Source: Campylobacteraceae bacterium (GTDB lineage: Bacteria > Campylobacterota > Campylobacteria > Campylobacterales > Sulfurovaceae). From it: DNA of 13,297 nucleotides. The stretch's first letter is position 1. Every line of letters begins with the position of its first letter. A program made the translations under genes and the position numbers. Location of the stretch: contig JAMOSL010000072.1 of NCBI GenBank assembly GCA_027063105.1, forward strand, positions 1-13,297, given 5' to 3'. The notes under the pieces are model-generated. The model made no database searches and had not been told where the DNA came from. It was given only the letters and a program-made list of their open reading frames with translations. Positions 1 through 6,723 of the stretch are shown in pieces.

Positions 1-1
1 T

Positions 2-394
2 GACACTCGTAAAATAGATACAAAAAATCCTGATAGAGATGAAACTTTAGTAAAATTCTTTTTTAATAAATTATCAGACAATCAAATAGAAGGTGTCATT
101 ACAGATATAAAAGCATTTGAACGAGTAAAAAATAAACCAAGAAGTGGTGTTGTTGCTATATCTTTATCATTTAATAAAATAACTCTCATAATTCCAATGG
201 GATATGTATATAAAGATAATAAATTTATTGCAAAAGGAAATATTGATTTAGCTGACTTTGGAGCAACTTCTGCATTAAAATCTATTAATAAAAGTTGTTT
301 TGATTTACATAAAGGTAAAACTTGGAGTGATGTAAGTATTGAGTTTATTACAGATATCAAAGCATCTTTATGTGATGTTAAGCTAAAGAAATAA
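2..394 (+). CDS. YceI-like family protein, C-terminal part (5' truncated by window edge)
   Basis: The frame is open from base 2 to a TAA at 392-394, giving about 130 residues. The gene begins before the window, so the start and any signal peptide are not visible. The pattern fits the YceI-like lipocalin-type fold: a DTxxxxRDETL segment near the visible N-terminus, a middle section of alternating beta-strand-like hydrophobic stretches, then FIAKGNIDLADFGA, which resembles the family's 'G..ti.RsDFG' strand, and a terminal strand WSDVSIEFITDIKA resembling 'vsDeVkIeldiea'. YceI proteins are usually periplasmic or secreted and bind isoprenoid or lipid-like ligands; the function here is not known. 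The next gene starts 7 bases downstream, so it is probably the first visible member of the plus-strand operon that includes nirF and nirE. An internal ATG at 197 would give only 65 residues and cut the fold, so I reject it as the start. Confidence 0.75.
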   Translation, partial: DTRKIDTKNPDRDETLVKFFFNKLSDNQIEGVITDIKAFERVKNKPRSGVVAISLSFNKITLIIPMGYVYKDNKFIAKGNIDLADFGATSALKSINKSCFDLHKGKTWSDVSIEFITDIKASLCDVKLKK

Positions 395-401
395 TTGATT
401 T

Positions 402-878
402 ATGTCAAATTTAACTAATGAAATTCTATATAAGATAACAAAAGCTCTAAACCTAAATAGTGATGAGATAATAAAGATTTATTCTCTTGCTCATTATAAT
501 ATGAAATCTTTACACTTAGAAAATTTACTTAAAAAAAGTCAAGACGATGATTTTGAGATTTGTAATTATGAAGAACTTGGAACTTTTATTGATGGTCTTA
601 TACTTTTTAAAAGAGGTGAGAGTTCTAAAAAAAGAAAAGATGAGGTTGTTGAACTTACAAACAACCTCATCTTAAAAAAGCTTCGTATAGCACTAGAGTT
701 GAAAGAGAATGAAATAGAAATTATTTTTGGATTAGCAGATGTTGAACTTACTAAACAACAGTTATCAGCACTTTTTAGAAAAGAGAATAATAAAAACTTT
801 AAATTATGTTCTAATGAAATATTAATAGATTTTTTAGATGGGTTAAATGAATTTTATTTTGTTGGTGAAATAGAGTAA
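402..878 (+). CDS. DUF1456 (YehS-type) family protein
   Basis: This 158-residue protein has two copies of a helical repeat, at about residues 6-67 and 90-148. Each copy runs 'IL.Kl..AL.L...Ei..I..La...l....L..Lf.K......f..C....l..FlDGL'. The two-repeat design and the FxxC...FxDGL endings match the DUF1456/YehS family, which is small, cytoplasmic and of unknown biochemical role. Its length is typical of the family. The start ATG at 402 lies 7 bases after the upstream stop. No strong Shine-Dalgarno site is present, only purine-rich AAAGAAATAA, so translation may be partly coupled to the upstream gene. nirF follows after 23 bases. The family assignment is by motif memory; no role in denitrification is implied by the sequence itself. 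Confidence 0.8.
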   Translation: MSNLTNEILYKITKALNLNSDEIIKIYSLAHYNMKSLHLENLLKKSQDDDFEICNYEELGTFIDGLILFKRGESSKKRKDEVVELTNNLILKKLRIALELKENEIEIIFGLADVELTKQQLSALFRKENNKNFKLCSNEILIDFLDGLNEFYFVGEIE

Positions 879-888
879 AATATATAAA

Positions 889-894
889 AAGGAA
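889..894 (+). promoter_or_regulatory. Ribosome binding site of nirF
   Basis: AAGGAA lies 7 bases before the ATG at 902. It is the clearest Shine-Dalgarno site in this operon and supports the chosen nirF start, which also places a signal peptide exactly at the N-terminus. Confidence 0.6.
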
Positions 895-901
895 AAATTT
901 T

Positions 902-2002
902 ATGAAGAAAATAATATTATTTATAGTATTAAATATAGTAGTGTCAGCAGGTGTTCCAAATGCTAAAGAGAAGATTTTTGTAGTAGAGAGAGAGAGTTCA
1001 TCAATAGCCGTAATTAATAAAGGTTTAACTAAATCTCATATTAAAAATGTACACAATATGAACCACGGAATTATCAAGTTTAAAGATAATGATGCTTACT
1101 TGATAAGTAGAGATGGATTTGTCATTAAATTTGACCCAATAAGTGAAAAGATTCTAAATGAATATAAAACGAGCAAGTCTGCTATTGGATTTGTAATTGG
1201 TGATAATTTTGTAGCTGTTGCAAATTATGATGATAAATCAGTTGATATCTTAACTAGAGAGCTTCAGCCTATTAGCAAAATTAAAACGGGTTCTAAAAAT
1301 GTCGGTATTAAAATATATAAAGATTATTTAATATTTGCACAAATGGATAAAGATAAAGTAACAGTTCTAAAAAATGAAAATATTGGAAAAGGAACTCCTA
1401 ACTTTAAAATATTTAAAGAATTTAAAGTTGGAAAGATGCCTTTCGATGCAATGATTAAAAATAATACTTATATAGTAGGATTCTTTTTAAGTAAATCATT
1501 TGGTGTACTTGATTTAAATAAAATGTCATTTCAAGATATTAAAATAACGGCTGAAAATAGTAAACCTGTTCTCAAAGTTCCTCATTTTGGTTTTTGGAGT
1601 ATTGGAAATAAACAAATATTCATTCCAGCCGTTGGAGATAATAAAATTATGGTTTATGACCCTAAATTTAATTTTATTGAAAATATAACTGTTAAAGGGT
1701 TACCTGTCTTTACAGCATTAAGTCCAGATAAGAAATATCTAGCTGTTACATTTTCTGGAAAGGATTTTCCCACTATTCAAATTATAGATACAGCTACTTT
1801 AAAAATCATAAAAGAGTTTACATTTTCAGGTAAAATCTTACATTTGAGATGGTCTAATCTCGATAAATATCTTTATGTATCTGTAAATGATACTAATCAA
1901 GTAAATGTTATAAATACAAAAGAGTGGTTTTTAGAGAGAGAAATTTTTCAATTAAAAAGTCCATCAGGTATATTTATTTATGAAATTAAAGGCGATAACT
2001 AA
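902..2002 (+). CDS. nirF: Heme d1 biosynthesis protein NirF (cytochrome d1-like beta-propeller)
   Basis: This 366-residue protein has an N-terminal signal peptide (KK, then a hydrophobic stretch at residues 4-16, likely cleavage after VPNA near residue 21), so it should act in the periplasm. The rest is a beta-propeller like the d1-heme domain of cytochrome cd1 nitrite reductase. Segments typical of NirF are visible: VGKMPFDA (176-183), KVPHFGFW (225-232), IPAVGDNKI (241-249), GLPVF (266-270), KILHL (311-315) and SPSGIF (353-358). A histidine at 55 in NHG is a candidate for the histidine reported as essential in NirF. There is no CxxCH motif, so it is not NirS or NirN, which carry c-type heme. 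NirF works late in heme d1 synthesis; its exact reaction is still debated. No lipobox cysteine is seen, although some NirF proteins are lipoproteins. The TAA overlaps the nirE ATG by one base. Confidence 0.85.
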   Translation: MKKIILFIVLNIVVSAGVPNAKEKIFVVERESSSIAVINKGLTKSHIKNVHNMNHGIIKFKDNDAYLISRDGFVIKFDPISEKILNEYKTSKSAIGFVIGDNFVAVANYDDKSVDILTRELQPISKIKTGSKNVGIKIYKDYLIFAQMDKDKVTVLKNENIGKGTPNFKIFKEFKVGKMPFDAMIKNNTYIVGFFLSKSFGVLDLNKMSFQDIKITAENSKPVLKVPHFGFWSIGNKQIFIPAVGDNKIMVYDPKFNFIENITVKGLPVFTALSPDKKYLAVTFSGKDFPTIQIIDTATLKIIKEFTFSGKILHLRWSNLDKYLYVSVNDTNQVNVINTKEWFLEREIFQLKSPSGIFIYEIKGDN

Positions 2003-2739
2003 TGGGTAAAGTATATCTTACAGGAGCAGGTCCTGGAGACATAGAGCTTTTAACTGTTAAAGCTCTTAGATTAGTTAAAGAGGCAGATGTTATTATATAT
2101 GACCGTTTGGCTAATCCAGATATTCTCAAAGAGGCTAAAAGTGGCTGTGAATTTGTGTATGTTGGAAAAGAAGATAGTCACCATACATTACCTCAAGATG
2201 AGATAAATGAAGTTATATATCAAAATGCTCTAAAATATAAGATAGTTGTAAGATTAAAAGGTGGAGACCCTTTTGTATTTGGAAGAGGTGGAGAAGAAGG
2301 AATATATCTTAGAGAAAGAGATATTAAATTTGAATTTATACCTGGAATTACATCAGCTATTGCAGTACCTGAATATGCAGGAATTCCAGTAACACATAGA
2401 GGTATAACAGCATCTTTTAGAGTAGTAACAGGTCATGAAAGTAAGAATAAAGATCACTCACAAATTCCTTGGGAAAACTATAAAACAGATGATACAATAG
2501 TGTTTTTAATGGGATTACATAGACTTAAAACAATTTGTAAAAAATTAATAGATATAGGTAAATCAAAAGATTGTCCTGTAGCAGTTATAAGTAGGGGAAC
2601 AACTAAAGATGAAAAAACTGTAGTTGGAACACTTGAGACAGTCTGGGATTTAGCAAAAGATTTACCAACCCCTGCCCTATTCGTCGTTGGTGAAGTTGTA
2701 AACCTCAGAAAACAGTTAAGTTGGTTTGAAGAGAATTAA
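2002..2739 (+). CDS. nirE: Uroporphyrinogen-III C-methyltransferase (SUMT), probably NirE
   Basis: This 245-residue cytoplasmic enzyme has the expected single-domain SUMT length. It transfers two methyl groups from S-adenosylmethionine to uroporphyrinogen III, making precorrin-2, the entry to heme d1, siroheme and cobalamin. Family motifs are all present: GAGPGD (8-13), YDRL (33-36), the long LKGGDPFVFGRGGEE segment (85-99), PGITSAI (114-120), GIPVTHR (127-133) and FVVGEVV near the C-terminus. There is no fused siroheme-synthase (CysG) or HemD domain. Because it overlaps nirF by one base (TAATG), I name it nirE rather than cobA. The enzyme family is certain; the pathway is inferred from context. 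Translation is probably coupled to nirF. Confidence 0.88.
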   Translation: MGKVYLTGAGPGDIELLTVKALRLVKEADVIIYDRLANPDILKEAKSGCEFVYVGKEDSHHTLPQDEINEVIYQNALKYKIVVRLKGGDPFVFGRGGEEGIYLRERDIKFEFIPGITSAIAVPEYAGIPVTHRGITASFRVVTGHESKNKDHSQIPWENYKTDDTIVFLMGLHRLKTICKKLIDIGKSKDCPVAVISRGTTKDEKTVVGTLETVWDLAKDLPTPALFVVGEVVNLRKQLSWFEEN

Positions 2740-2744
2740 AGAAT

Positions 2745-3311
2745 TTGCGTTGTTATATATGTAATTCTATTAGTCTCATAATATTTTGTAAAAGATGCAA
2801 AGAGAGTATATTAAGACCAAATATTAGGAAAGAAGTTATAAATCATTTAGAAATTTATAGCTTTTACAGATATTCATCAATAGAACCATTACTTTTATTA
2901 AAATATAAGCCTGAAGGATTTAGAGTATTAAAAGCCTTAGCAAATATAACTTTTAAAGAATTTATTAAAGAGTTTAATACAGATACAAATGAGGTTAATG
3001 TAATAGGAATAGATGAAAGAGTTAAAAATGGATATTCGCATATAGCTTGTATGACTCATCAGATGAATATAAAAGGTGTAAATATTTTGCACTCTTCTCT
3101 ATTATCTAAGAACAAAATAAATTATGCAGGAAAAAGCCTAAACTTTAGAAAAAATAATCCAAGAGATTTTGAATATATAGGAAGAAAAAATATAAGTGTT
3201 ATATTAGTTGATGATATAATTACAACAGGAACAACTCTCATAGAAGCAAAAGAAACTTTAAAGAAATATAATATTAAAGTAGATTTTGCATTGGTATTAG
3301 CTGGTCTATAA
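2745..3311 (+). CDS. ComF-family phosphoribosyltransferase-like protein
   Basis: This 188-residue protein starts with a zinc-ribbon-like CxxC...CxxC (Cys3, Cys6, Cys15, Cys18). It ends with a type I phosphoribosyltransferase domain carrying the PRPP-binding loop VILVDDIITTGTT (152-164). This is the layout of ComF/GntX proteins, linked to DNA uptake in naturally competent bacteria; the catalytic activity of the family is poorly defined. The start is TTG at 2745, five bases after the nirE stop, with only a weak AAAGAA upstream. No ATG or GTG lies between the nirE stop and the cysteines, and the first cysteine is residue 3, so the TTG is well supported. The close spacing puts it in the nir operon, though its function has no obvious link to heme d1. 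Confidence 0.82.
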   Translation: MRCYICNSISLIIFCKRCKESILRPNIRKEVINHLEIYSFYRYSSIEPLLLLKYKPEGFRVLKALANITFKEFIKEFNTDTNEVNVIGIDERVKNGYSHIACMTHQMNIKGVNILHSSLLSKNKINYAGKSLNFRKNNPRDFEYIGRKNISVILVDDIITTGTTLIEAKETLKKYNIKVDFALVLAGL

Positions 3312-3322
3312 AACTCTGAATT

Positions 3323-3724
3323 TTATTTTTGACACTCTTCACAAGTTCCGTATAGATTAAGTTGTGAATGAGATAATATAAAGTTATTAGACACTCTATT
3401 AATCTCTAAGCCTAAATCATTTATATCTTTATCTTCTATACTATTACATATATCACATATTAAATGTATATGGTCTGATTTCTTTAACTCATAATATGAT
3501 TTTTTTTCAATTATAGGAATTTCTAATACAAGCGATTTTCTCATCATAGTTAATATATTTTTATAAACTGTTGCTAATGAAATTGTTGAGTTTACTTTAT
3601 ACATTTCTTTATATAAATCATCAATAGTAATATGACCATTAGTATTTATTATTTTTAAAATGCTTAATCTTTGAAGTGTGGCTTTAAGTCCTGAGGATTT
3701 TAATATCTCTGCATAGTTTATCAT
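3323..3724 (-). CDS. perR: Fur-family transcriptional regulator, PerR-like
   Basis: This 133-residue protein has the Fur-family winged-helix N-terminus (GLKATLQRLSILKII at 12-26, recognition region ATVYKNI at 51-57) and a C-terminal dimerisation domain. It has the structural zinc pairs Cys90/Cys93 (CDIC) and Cys128/Cys131 (CEEC). Candidate regulatory-metal ligands are His31, Asp84, His85, His87 and an Asp around 98-100, matching the PerR/Fur set. The gene lies just downstream of a peroxiredoxin gene, which favours a peroxide sensor (PerR) over an iron or zinc sensor. A Shine-Dalgarno TGAGGAAAA precedes the ATG. It converges with the comF-like gene, with only 11 bases between the stops. The family is firm; the PerR subtype is inferred. 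Confidence 0.8.
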   Translation of the reverse strand: MINYAEILKSSGLKATLQRLSILKIINTNGHITIDDLYKEMYKVNSTISLATVYKNILTMMRKSLVLEIPIIEKKSYYELKKSDHIHLICDICNSIEDKDINDLGLEINRVSNNFILSHSQLNLYGTCEECQK

Positions 3725-3754
3725 TTTATTTTCCTCATAATTATAAAAGAGTAT

Positions 3755-3772
3755 GGCTGACCAAAGTCAACC
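3755..3772. promoter_or_regulatory. 18-bp palindrome between ahpC and perR (operator or weak hairpin)
   Basis: GGCTGAC-CAAA-GTCAACC on the plus strand forms 7-bp arms with one G-T wobble around a 4-base spacer. Two overlapping minus-strand TATAAT sequences (3777-3782 and 3782-3787) sit just upstream in the direction of perR. A perR transcript starting near 3770 would therefore begin at this palindrome. That position suits an autoregulatory operator. Alternatively it is a weak terminator or mRNA-stabilising hairpin after ahpC, but no clean T-run follows it. Confidence 0.35.
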
Positions 3773-3782
3773 AAATATTATA

Positions 3783-4379
3783 TTATAGTTTGTCTGCGTG
3801 TTTGCCTAGATACTCTGCAACACCTTCTGTATCTGCCTTCATACCTTCATCACCCTTTACCCAACCAGCAGGACAAACTTCACCATGCTCATTAGTAAAT
3901 AACATAGCATCAATCATTCTTAGCATCTCATCAATATTTCTACCTAATGGTAAATCATTTACAACTGCATGTCTAACTGTACCATCTGCATCAATTAAGA
4001 AAGAACCTCTAAGAGCTACTGACTCATTTAATAAAACATCAAAATCTCTAGCAATTTGCTTGTTAAGGTCTGCCACTAGTGGATATTTAACTTGACCAAT
4101 ACCACCTTCATTAACTGGTGTATTTTTCCAAGCAAAATGACTAAATTGAGAATCTACTGAACAACCAATTACATTTATTCCTCTATCTTCAAAATCTTTT
4201 AATCTATGGTCAAAAGCAATAAGCTCTGATGGACATACGAAAGTAAAATCTAATGGATAAAAGAATAAAACTGCACCTTTTTCACCAAGATTTTCATATA
4301 GATTAAAATCTTCTACTATTTGATTATTACCTAAAACTGCTGTTGCTGTGAAATCTGGAGCTTTGTTTGTTACTATCAT
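3783..4379 (-). CDS. ahpC: 2-Cys peroxiredoxin (AhpC/TSA family)
   Basis: This 198-residue thiol peroxidase reduces hydrogen peroxide and organic peroxides in the cytoplasm. The peroxidatic cysteine is Cys49 in DFTFVCPSE, with the upstream Pro/Thr of the active site in YPLDFT. The resolving cysteine is Cys169 in EVCPAGW. A GGIG motif (92-95) matches the GGLG loop of over-oxidation-sensitive peroxiredoxins, while the C-terminal 'YF' position reads YL (190-191). Its length is normal. It is the typical-2-Cys Prx type found in Campylobacterota. An AAGGAAA Shine-Dalgarno (about 4386-4392) precedes the ATG, and 60 bases separate it from the auxiliary lipoprotein gene upstream, enough for its own promoter. 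The PerR-like gene follows after 58 bases, so peroxide control is likely. 'ahpC' here means the Prx, not proof of an AhpF partner. Confidence 0.92.
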   Translation of the reverse strand: MIVTNKAPDFTATAVLGNNQIVEDFNLYENLGEKGAVLFFYPLDFTFVCPSELIAFDHRLKDFEDRGINVIGCSVDSQFSHFAWKNTPVNEGGIGQVKYPLVADLNKQIARDFDVLLNESVALRGSFLIDADGTVRHAVVNDLPLGRNIDEMLRMIDAMLFTNEHGEVCPAGWVKGDEGMKADTEGVAEYLGKHADKL

Positions 4380-4439
4380 ACTAAATTTCCTTATTGATAA
4401 TTTTTATTAGTAACGAAATACTATCTAAAGAAACTTAAA

Positions 4440-5009
4440 CTATCTTAACCAGTTTAACATATTTAGAGATATTTTTTCAAGAGCTTTTTTTGTTGCTTGT
4501 GTATAACCTTTTGCATTAAAAGAATCTGTTGGTATTTTATATTCAAACTTCTTACTTTTTATTAACATATTATTATTCATATCTACAAGATTAAATTTAA
4601 TAGATACAACAGCTAAAGATAAATTTCCTCTAATCTTATGAGAAAATTCATAAATTTCACTCTCTAAAAGATAATCTGTATCAACCAATGATGTATAGTC
4701 CAAAACTGATTTAAAGTTATGACTCTTATTTAAAGCTTTAATAAATATATTTAATAATAATCTTCCACTGTGAGAATTCCATCTTGCATTATTATATAAA
4801 CCCTCTTCTGAATCATTATAACTATATCTCATTCTCTTTCCAATTAATCCATCAATACTTGTAGGGTATGCAACTTTTATGGTACTATTTTTATATTTAG
4901 TTTCTTTATACTCTTTTATATCTATTTGTGGGTTTAAGCTGTAAGTTATGATAGGTGTTATTTTTGGGCTACAACCATATAAAAATACTATTAAAATTAA
5001 ATACCTCAT
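4440..5009 (-). CDS. ABC transporter auxiliary lipoprotein (PqiC/ABC_trans_aux type)
   Basis: This 189-residue protein starts with a very short lipoprotein signal, MRYLILIVFLYGC, with the lipidated cysteine at 13. The remainder is a soluble alpha/beta domain with sections such as RMRYS and ARWNSHSGRLLLNIFIKAL, a 'W...p...l...l...l' layout typical of the auxiliary component of MCE transporters (PqiC/YmbA-like). It is probably anchored to the outer membrane, where it would help the MlaD-like protein bridge the periplasm. Its ATG overlaps the TGA of the MlaD gene (ATGA), so it is translationally coupled to it and is the last gene of the transporter operon. The family call comes from motif layout plus position; sequence conservation in this family is weak. 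Confidence 0.72.
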   Translation of the reverse strand: MRYLILIVFLYGCSPKITPIITYSLNPQIDIKEYKETKYKNSTIKVAYPTSIDGLIGKRMRYSYNDSEEGLYNNARWNSHSGRLLLNIFIKALNKSHNFKSVLDYTSLVDTDYLLESEIYEFSHKIRGNLSLAVVSIKFNLVDMNNNMLIKSKKFEYKIPTDSFNAKGYTQATKKALEKISLNMLNWLR

Positions 5010-5950
5010 TCACCCGGTCCTTTCTGTGGCTTAGTAGATTTAAATAATATATCACTTGGACTCTTTTCAAACTCTGTTGCCATCTGTTCTATCTGAATGG
5101 ATAACTCTTGAAGATCTATTATAATTGGCTTCATAATTCTTTGCATATTATAATCTCCTCTAATAACACTTTTTTCAAATGTTATCACCATTTTATCCAA
5201 GCTTCTACTCATCTTTGTAAAACTATTAATTGATGGAATAATCTCTTTATAAATATCTCTAGTAGCTAAATTAATATTAGAACTTACTATGTGAAAATCC
5301 TTACTAAACTCTTTTATAGATTTCTTTATAACTACTAGTGTATCCTCTCCCTCTTTAAGAGTTTTAATAGCTTGTGACTCCAAAACTAAAGTCTTCTCCA
5401 AAAGCTTTTGAAAATTATATAAACTCTTACTAAAGTTTTCTATATTTTTATCAGATAAGAGGCTTTGACTTTTATCTAATAAAGTTACTAACTTAATCAT
5501 GACCTCATCTAAATTGTTACCTAATTTTGACAATAGAGATACACCAGATTTAATAATAGGTAAAGAACCATTCTTTGCAATTAAAAGAGATGAACTATTT
5601 GTACCTCCTGATATATCTATATAAGATAATCCTGTTAAGCCATACATTTTGATAATACCAAACATATCTTCTTTAATCGGAATATTATTTTTAATCTTTA
5701 CTATAATATCGACTTCTTCTATATTGTCAGGATTAATGGATATAGACTTCACAATTCCAATATCAACACCTTTCATTTTTATTCCAGAGTCTTTGGATAG
5801 ACCAGTTACAGACTCTTTAACTCTTAATAGATATAAAGTATAATTATCTTCTACACCTCTATTGCCAAGCCAAAAAGCAAAAGATATAATAGCCACAACA
5901 AATAGAACTACAAATGCTCCAATAAGTGTATAATTTACTTTACTATACAT
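5006..5950 (-). CDS. mlaD: MlaD-like MCE-domain lipid transport protein
   Basis: This 314-residue periplasmic protein is anchored by one N-terminal membrane helix (about 8-28). A single MCE domain follows at about 37-115, with conserved features GLSKDSGIKMKGVDIGIV (50-67) and YGLTGLSYIDISGG (103-116). MCE proteins form hexameric rings through which phospholipids pass between inner and outer membranes. Residues 120-314 are long, mostly helical and lack a second MCE domain. E. coli MlaD is about 183 residues, so this is much longer and could form an extended helical tube. The start at 5950 overlaps the MlaF gene by 16 bases; an AAGGACG site inside mlaF serves it. It ends in the ATGA overlap with the lipoprotein gene. 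Confidence 0.88.
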   Translation of the reverse strand: MYSKVNYTLIGAFVVLFVVAIISFAFWLGNRGVEDNYTLYLLRVKESVTGLSKDSGIKMKGVDIGIVKSISINPDNIEEVDIIVKIKNNIPIKEDMFGIIKMYGLTGLSYIDISGGTNSSSLLIAKNGSLPIIKSGVSLLSKLGNNLDEVMIKLVTLLDKSQSLLSDKNIENFSKSLYNFQKLLEKTLVLESQAIKTLKEGEDTLVVIKKSIKEFSKDFHIVSSNINLATRDIYKEIIPSINSFTKMSRSLDKMVITFEKSVIRGDYNMQRIMKPIIIDLQELSIQIEQMATEFEKSPSDILFKSTKPQKGPGE

Positions 5951-6720
5951 TCTTCTTCGTCCTTATATCTTTTTTTCTGAAAATGCCTTTTAGCATAATC
6001 ATTTTTAAAAAACTTTTCTACAAATGGGTGAGTTGATTCTAAAACTTCATCTAAACTTCCCTCTGCCACAACCCTTTTTTCTGCTAATACACAGAATCTA
6101 TCAATAATTGATGAAATAGAATCTAAATCATGGGTAATAACGACAACTGTTATTCCAAAAATATCTCTAAGTTCTAAAATCAGCTTATCAAAATTTCTAG
6201 CTCCAATAGGATCAAGCCCTGAAGTTGGCTCATCTAAAAATAGAAGTTTAGGATTCATAACTAATGCCCTTGCTAAAGATGCTCTTTTTATCATTCCTCC
6301 ACTAAGTTCAGATGGATATAATAATCCAACTTCAGCAGGTAATCCAGCCATACTAATTTTAGTTTTCACTATCTCATCACATATAAAAGAGCTAATATCA
6401 GTATACTCTTTTAATTGAAGTTTAATATTATCTGCCACACTTAAAGATGAAAACATTGCACCAAATTGAAAAAGAACTCCCCACTGTTGACGTAGTTTTT
6501 GAGCATCTTTATAACTTATACTATTTAAATCATATCCTAAAACTTTCATACTACCAGATATGGGAGATAATAACATAATCATCTGCTTCATTAATACAGA
6601 TTTACCACTTCCACTTTCTCCTAGTATCCCATAAATTTCACCTTTATTAATATGAAAATTAACACCATTATGAATAATTCTATCTCCAAACTTTGTAACT
6701 ATATTTTTAGCTTCTATCAT
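5935..6720 (-). CDS. mlaF: MlaF-like ABC transporter ATPase
   Basis: This 261-residue cytoplasmic ATP-binding subunit powers lipid movement by the MCE transporter. Walker A is GESGSGKS (34-41); the Q-loop region is QFGAMFSSLSVADN; the signature is LSGGMIKR; Walker B is LLFLDEPTSGLDP; the switch histidine is in VVITHD. The GAMFSSLSVADN and LSGGM(I)KRA sections are characteristic of the MlaF/Ttg2A subgroup rather than of generic ABC ATPases. It lies 3 bases after the permease stop and overlaps the MlaD gene by 16 bases. The lysine/arginine-rich tail (FQKKRYKDEEE) is encoded within and just before that overlap. No catalytic residue is missing. Confidence 0.92.
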   Translation of the reverse strand: MIEAKNIVTKFGDRIIHNGVNFHINKGEIYGILGESGSGKSVLMKQMIMLLSPISGSMKVLGYDLNSISYKDAQKLRQQWGVLFQFGAMFSSLSVADNIKLQLKEYTDISSFICDEIVKTKISMAGLPAEVGLLYPSELSGGMIKRASLARALVMNPKLLFLDEPTSGLDPIGARNFDKLILELRDIFGITVVVITHDLDSISSIIDRFCVLAEKRVVAEGSLDEVLESTHPFVEKFFKNDYAKRHFQKKRYKDEEECIVK

Positions 6721-6723
6721 AAT

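Noticed and set aside
82..360. 92-codon minus-strand open frame over the YceI-like gene
   Set aside because: The plus strand here carries recognisable YceI-like sequence in a frame open from the window edge; the antisense frame has no recognisable motif or ribosome site.
985..996. (AG)6 dinucleotide repeat inside nirF, a possible phase-variation slippage site
   Set aside because: Only six units, and it encodes the normal V-E-R-E-S strand of the propeller; Campylobacterota phase variation usually uses longer homopolymers.
3755..3772. Reading the palindrome as an ordinary rho-independent terminator
   Set aside because: The stem is only 7 bp with a wobble, and neither strand has a continuous T-run after it, so a terminator call is not supported; kept as a regulatory candidate.
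3790..4095. 101-codon plus-strand open frame antisense to ahpC
   Set aside because: Shadow of a highly conserved peroxiredoxin gene; no family signature.
5649..5843. 64-codon plus-strand open frame inside the MlaD gene
   Set aside because: Antisense to the MCE domain coding sequence and only low-complexity hydrophobic residues.
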